Assembly (NCBI GenBank): GCA_947177545.1
Contig: CAMWVF010000059.1
Location: 1 to 6,635 of the forward strand
From: an uncultured Clostridia bacterium
GTDB lineage: Bacteria; Bacillota; Clostridia; Oscillospirales; Ruminococcaceae
Length of the DNA: 6,635 bases
Reading direction: 5' to 3'
The position numbers were made by a program, and so were the translations under genes. Below the pieces are notes generated by a model. It was given only the letters and a program-made list of their open reading frames with translations. It did no database searches and was not told the DNA's origin. Each line of letters starts with the position of its first letter. Position 1 is the stretch's first letter. This document shows, in pieces, positions 4,965-6,635 of the stretch.

Positions 4965-5435
4965 ATGGATAAAAAATTTTCGGTACTTAAATTTCTTTCA
5001 CAGGTTTTCATCATATACGGTGTAACAACGCTGCTGTTAAATATTTTATGCGCTTTATTCGGTACGGCGGCGTACGGCTTGTCCACAATTTTTTCGTTTG
5101 GAAATGCGGGCGTGGGTATTGAAACAAGTATGCAATTTTTGTTTGCGGTACTGATAATATGTGCCTTGAAATATATTTTTATGACGGATATCCTGATAAA
5201 GAAAATGCCCCTTGCCGCAAGGATAATCACTATGTTTGCGAGCACGTTCGGAGTAATACTGATATTTATTTTTATGTTCGGCTGGTTCCCCGCTGATATG
5301 CCTATAGCGTGGATAATGTTCATAATTTGCTTTATCATATGCTGTACCGTCAGTACGCTGCTCTCCGTACTGGCGGAAAAACAGGAAAACCGCAGGCTTG
5401 AAGAGGCTTTAAAGCGTTATAAGGAGGAAGAATAA
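4965..5435 (+). CDS. DUF3021 family four-helix membrane protein, probable inhibitor of the LytTR regulator
   Basis: A 156-residue integral membrane protein with four predicted spans at about 12-34, 54-75, 84-106 and 113-135, and a charged C-terminal tail (136-156, EKQENRRLEEALKRYKEEE) likely to form a short coiled coil in the cytoplasm. Length, span number, tail and position directly after a LytTR gene match the DUF3021 family. In that kind of pair the membrane protein is thought to hold the regulator inactive until a signal arrives. The ATG at 4965 directly follows the LytTR stop with no gap, and the run GGGGG upstream (4952-4956) can act as ribosome binding site. The next gene, for the ABC ATPase, starts 1 nt after its stop. 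The signal sensed is unknown. The family call comes from topology and context, with no single diagnostic motif. Confidence 0.85.
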   Translation: MDKKFSVLKFLSQVFIIYGVTTLLLNILCALFGTAAYGLSTIFSFGNAGVGIETSMQFLFAVLIICALKYIFMTDILIKKMPLAARIITMFASTFGVILIFIFMFGWFPADMPIAWIMFIICFIICCTVSTLLSVLAEKQENRRLEEALKRYKEEE

Positions 5436-5436
5436 T

Positions 5437-6288
5437 ATGGAGGCAGCTATTTCCGCAAACAATATCGTAAAATCATTCGGCGGTAAAAAGGTACTGGACG
5501 ACATAAGCTTCAACGTCAGCAGCGGACAGATATTCGGGCTTCTCGGTCCATCGGGAGCGGGAAAAACCACGCTGATAAAAATACTCACGGGACAGCTTCG
5601 CCGCGACCTTGGGACAGTCCTGATAAACGGTGTTGACGCTGATAAGCTTACGGGTGAGGACAGCAAAAGCTTCGGCATTATGATGGACGATTTCGGAATT
5701 TACGAGCGTCTGAACTGCTATGATAATCTGAAAATATTTGCAGAAATATACGGCGTTAAAAAGGACGGTATTTTAAACGCTTTGAAAAAGGTCGGGCTTG
5801 AAAACGCGAAAAAGACCTCCGCCGCAAAGCTCTCAAAGGGTATGCTGAGCAGACTCCGTCTGGCGAGAGTGTTTATGACAGACCCCGATATTTTATTCCT
5901 TGACGAACCCACAAGCGGGCTTGACCCTGCAACCGCAGACGAGATACACAAAATAATGCTTGCGGAAAAGGAAAAGGGCAAAACTATTTTCCTCACGACC
6001 CACACAATGTCGGAAGCGGAAAAGCTTTGCAATGACATTTTGATGATAAACGACGGCAAAATTGTGGAGTACGGCAGTCCCAAAGAAATATGCAGAAGAT
6101 ACAATCATCAGCGTATGCTGAAAATACATCTTTCGGACGGCTCCGATATACAGCTTCCGCATAGTGAAAACACCTCCGAAAAGGTTGCGGAACTAATTAA
6201 AAACGGTCGTGCGGAAACAATACACACGACCGAGCCAAATCTTGAAACTGTATTTATGGAGCTTACGGGAAAGGAGCTTGCGATATGA
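5437..6288 (+). CDS. ABC transporter ATP-binding protein (ABC-2 exporter type)
   Basis: A 283-residue nucleotide-binding subunit that would power the permease encoded next. Visible motifs: Walker A GPSGAGKTT (37-45), signature LSKGM (132-136) in place of LSGGQ, Walker B DILFLDEP (151-158), D-loop SGLD (160-163) and switch histidine His189 in TTHTMSEAE. The Q-loop region reads GIMMDDFGIYERL (80-92), with Asp where a glutamine is usual; this is also seen in some drug and peptide exporter ATPases. Residues after about 215 form a C-terminal extension ending in the TEPNLETVFMELTGKEL segment common in ABC-2 ATPases. The start has AAGGAGGA 8-9 nt upstream, inside the end of the DUF3021 gene. The stop overlaps the permease start by 4 nt (ATGA). 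Context suggests export of, or immunity to, a peptide or other envelope-active compound, but the substrate is not visible. Confidence 0.95.
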   Translation: MEAAISANNIVKSFGGKKVLDDISFNVSSGQIFGLLGPSGAGKTTLIKILTGQLRRDLGTVLINGVDADKLTGEDSKSFGIMMDDFGIYERLNCYDNLKIFAEIYGVKKDGILNALKKVGLENAKKTSAAKLSKGMLSRLRLARVFMTDPDILFLDEPTSGLDPATADEIHKIMLAEKEKGKTIFLTTHTMSEAEKLCNDILMINDGKIVEYGSPKEICRRYNHQRMLKIHLSDGSDIQLPHSENTSEKVAELIKNGRAETIHTTEPNLETVFMELTGKELAI

Positions 6289-6635
6289 AAAATATCAAAG
6301 CAATATTTATTAAACAAATACTGGACACTGTAAAAAACAAGACGGTTTTTATCCAGTTCCTTATGTTCCCGATAATGGCGGTGATAATGGAAAACGCAGT
6401 AAAAATCCAAGATATGCCCGAGCATTTTTTTGCAAAATTATTCGCGGTAATGTTTATCGGCATGGCGCCGCTGTCCTGTATGTCTGCGGTAATTTCGGAG
6501 GAAAAGGAAAAAAACACGCTGCGCGCTCTTATGATGAGCAGCGTCAAGCCTTGGCAGTATCTTGTCAGTATCGGCGCGTATATTTTTATTATGTGTATGG
6601 TCGGTACTTCCGTGTTTGCGGTACTTACCGAATAC
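6285..6635 (+). CDS. ABC-2 type transporter permease, N-terminal part only (runs off the window)
   Basis: The first 117 residues are present, starting MKNIKAIFIKQILDTVKNKT. Hydrophobic spans lie at about 20-36 (TVFIQFLMFPIMAVIME), 50-70 (AKLFAVMFIGMAPLSCMSAV) and 93-114. Between the second and third spans is ISEEKEKNTLRALMMSSVKP, the cytoplasmic EKE..TL..L..S motif typical of ABC-2 permeases, which contacts the ATPase. The ATG overlaps the ATPase stop as ATGA, and AAGGAG (6271-6276) supplies the ribosome binding site, so the two subunits are probably translationally coupled. The protein continues past the window edge, so its full length and substrate cannot be judged. Confidence 0.93.
   Translation, partial: MKNIKAIFIKQILDTVKNKTVFIQFLMFPIMAVIMENAVKIQDMPEHFFAKLFAVMFIGMAPLSCMSAVISEEKEKNTLRALMMSSVKPWQYLVSIGAYIFIMCMVGTSVFAVLTEY

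Noticed and set aside
4961..5338. A 125-codon minus-strand open frame
   Set aside because: It is antisense to the DUF3021 gene, which has a strong operon context on the plus strand.

Overview
The window looks like a chromosomal segment from a Gram-positive Clostridia-type bacterium, perhaps a Ruminococcus- or Oscillospiraceae-like anaerobe. The evidence is strong AGGAGG-type ribosome binding sites, two genes beginning with lipobox signal peptides, a consensus sigma-A promoter, and a LytTR plus DUF3021 regulatory pair, which is typical of Firmicutes. Species-level placement is inference and cannot be settled from the sequence alone.

Layout. (1) Positions 1-3685, minus strand, read right to left: an ECF sigma factor (3191-3685), a single-pass membrane protein that is probably its anti-sigma factor (2620-3201, overlapping the sigma gene by 11 nt), a 788-residue lipoprotein with an FN3-like region and a transglutaminase-like Cys-His-Asp core (141-2507), and the start of a second lipoprotein (1-122, cut by the window edge). 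A terminator-like hairpin (2576-2614) separates the regulator pair from the lipoproteins. A TGAAAC motif lies just beyond it and is a weak candidate -35 for the ECF sigma factor. (2) Positions 3686-3921: a short intergenic space invaded by a 177-bp fold-back element (3742-3918) of the MITE type. It has near-perfect terminal inverted repeats and is flanked by direct TTA copies, one of which is the stop codon of the next gene. (3) Positions 3919-4335, minus strand: a short, divergent family I inorganic pyrophosphatase-like gene, driven by a perfect TTGACA-17-TATAAT promoter. (4) Positions 4336-4523: an AT-rich divergent control region with two 9-bp direct repeats spaced 21 bp apart (a LytTR-type box), a candidate sigma-A promoter and a perfect 16-bp palindrome. 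(5) Positions 4524-6635, plus strand: a tight operon of LytTR regulator, DUF3021 membrane protein, ABC ATPase and ABC-2 permease (cut by the window edge).

How the genes work together (inference from gene order and known families): the window holds two independent envelope-sensing modules on either side of a housekeeping-like gene. In the minus-strand module, a membrane anti-sigma factor would hold the ECF sigma factor until an envelope signal arrives, and the sigma factor could then raise expression of the surface lipoproteins. In the plus-strand module, the DUF3021 protein would restrain the LytTR activator, which would bind the direct repeats and switch on its own operon, including an ABC exporter. 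No rRNA, tRNA, CRISPR array or complete transposase gene is visible. No gene-free stretch exceeds 300 bases; the largest is about 233 bp and is mostly the fold-back element.
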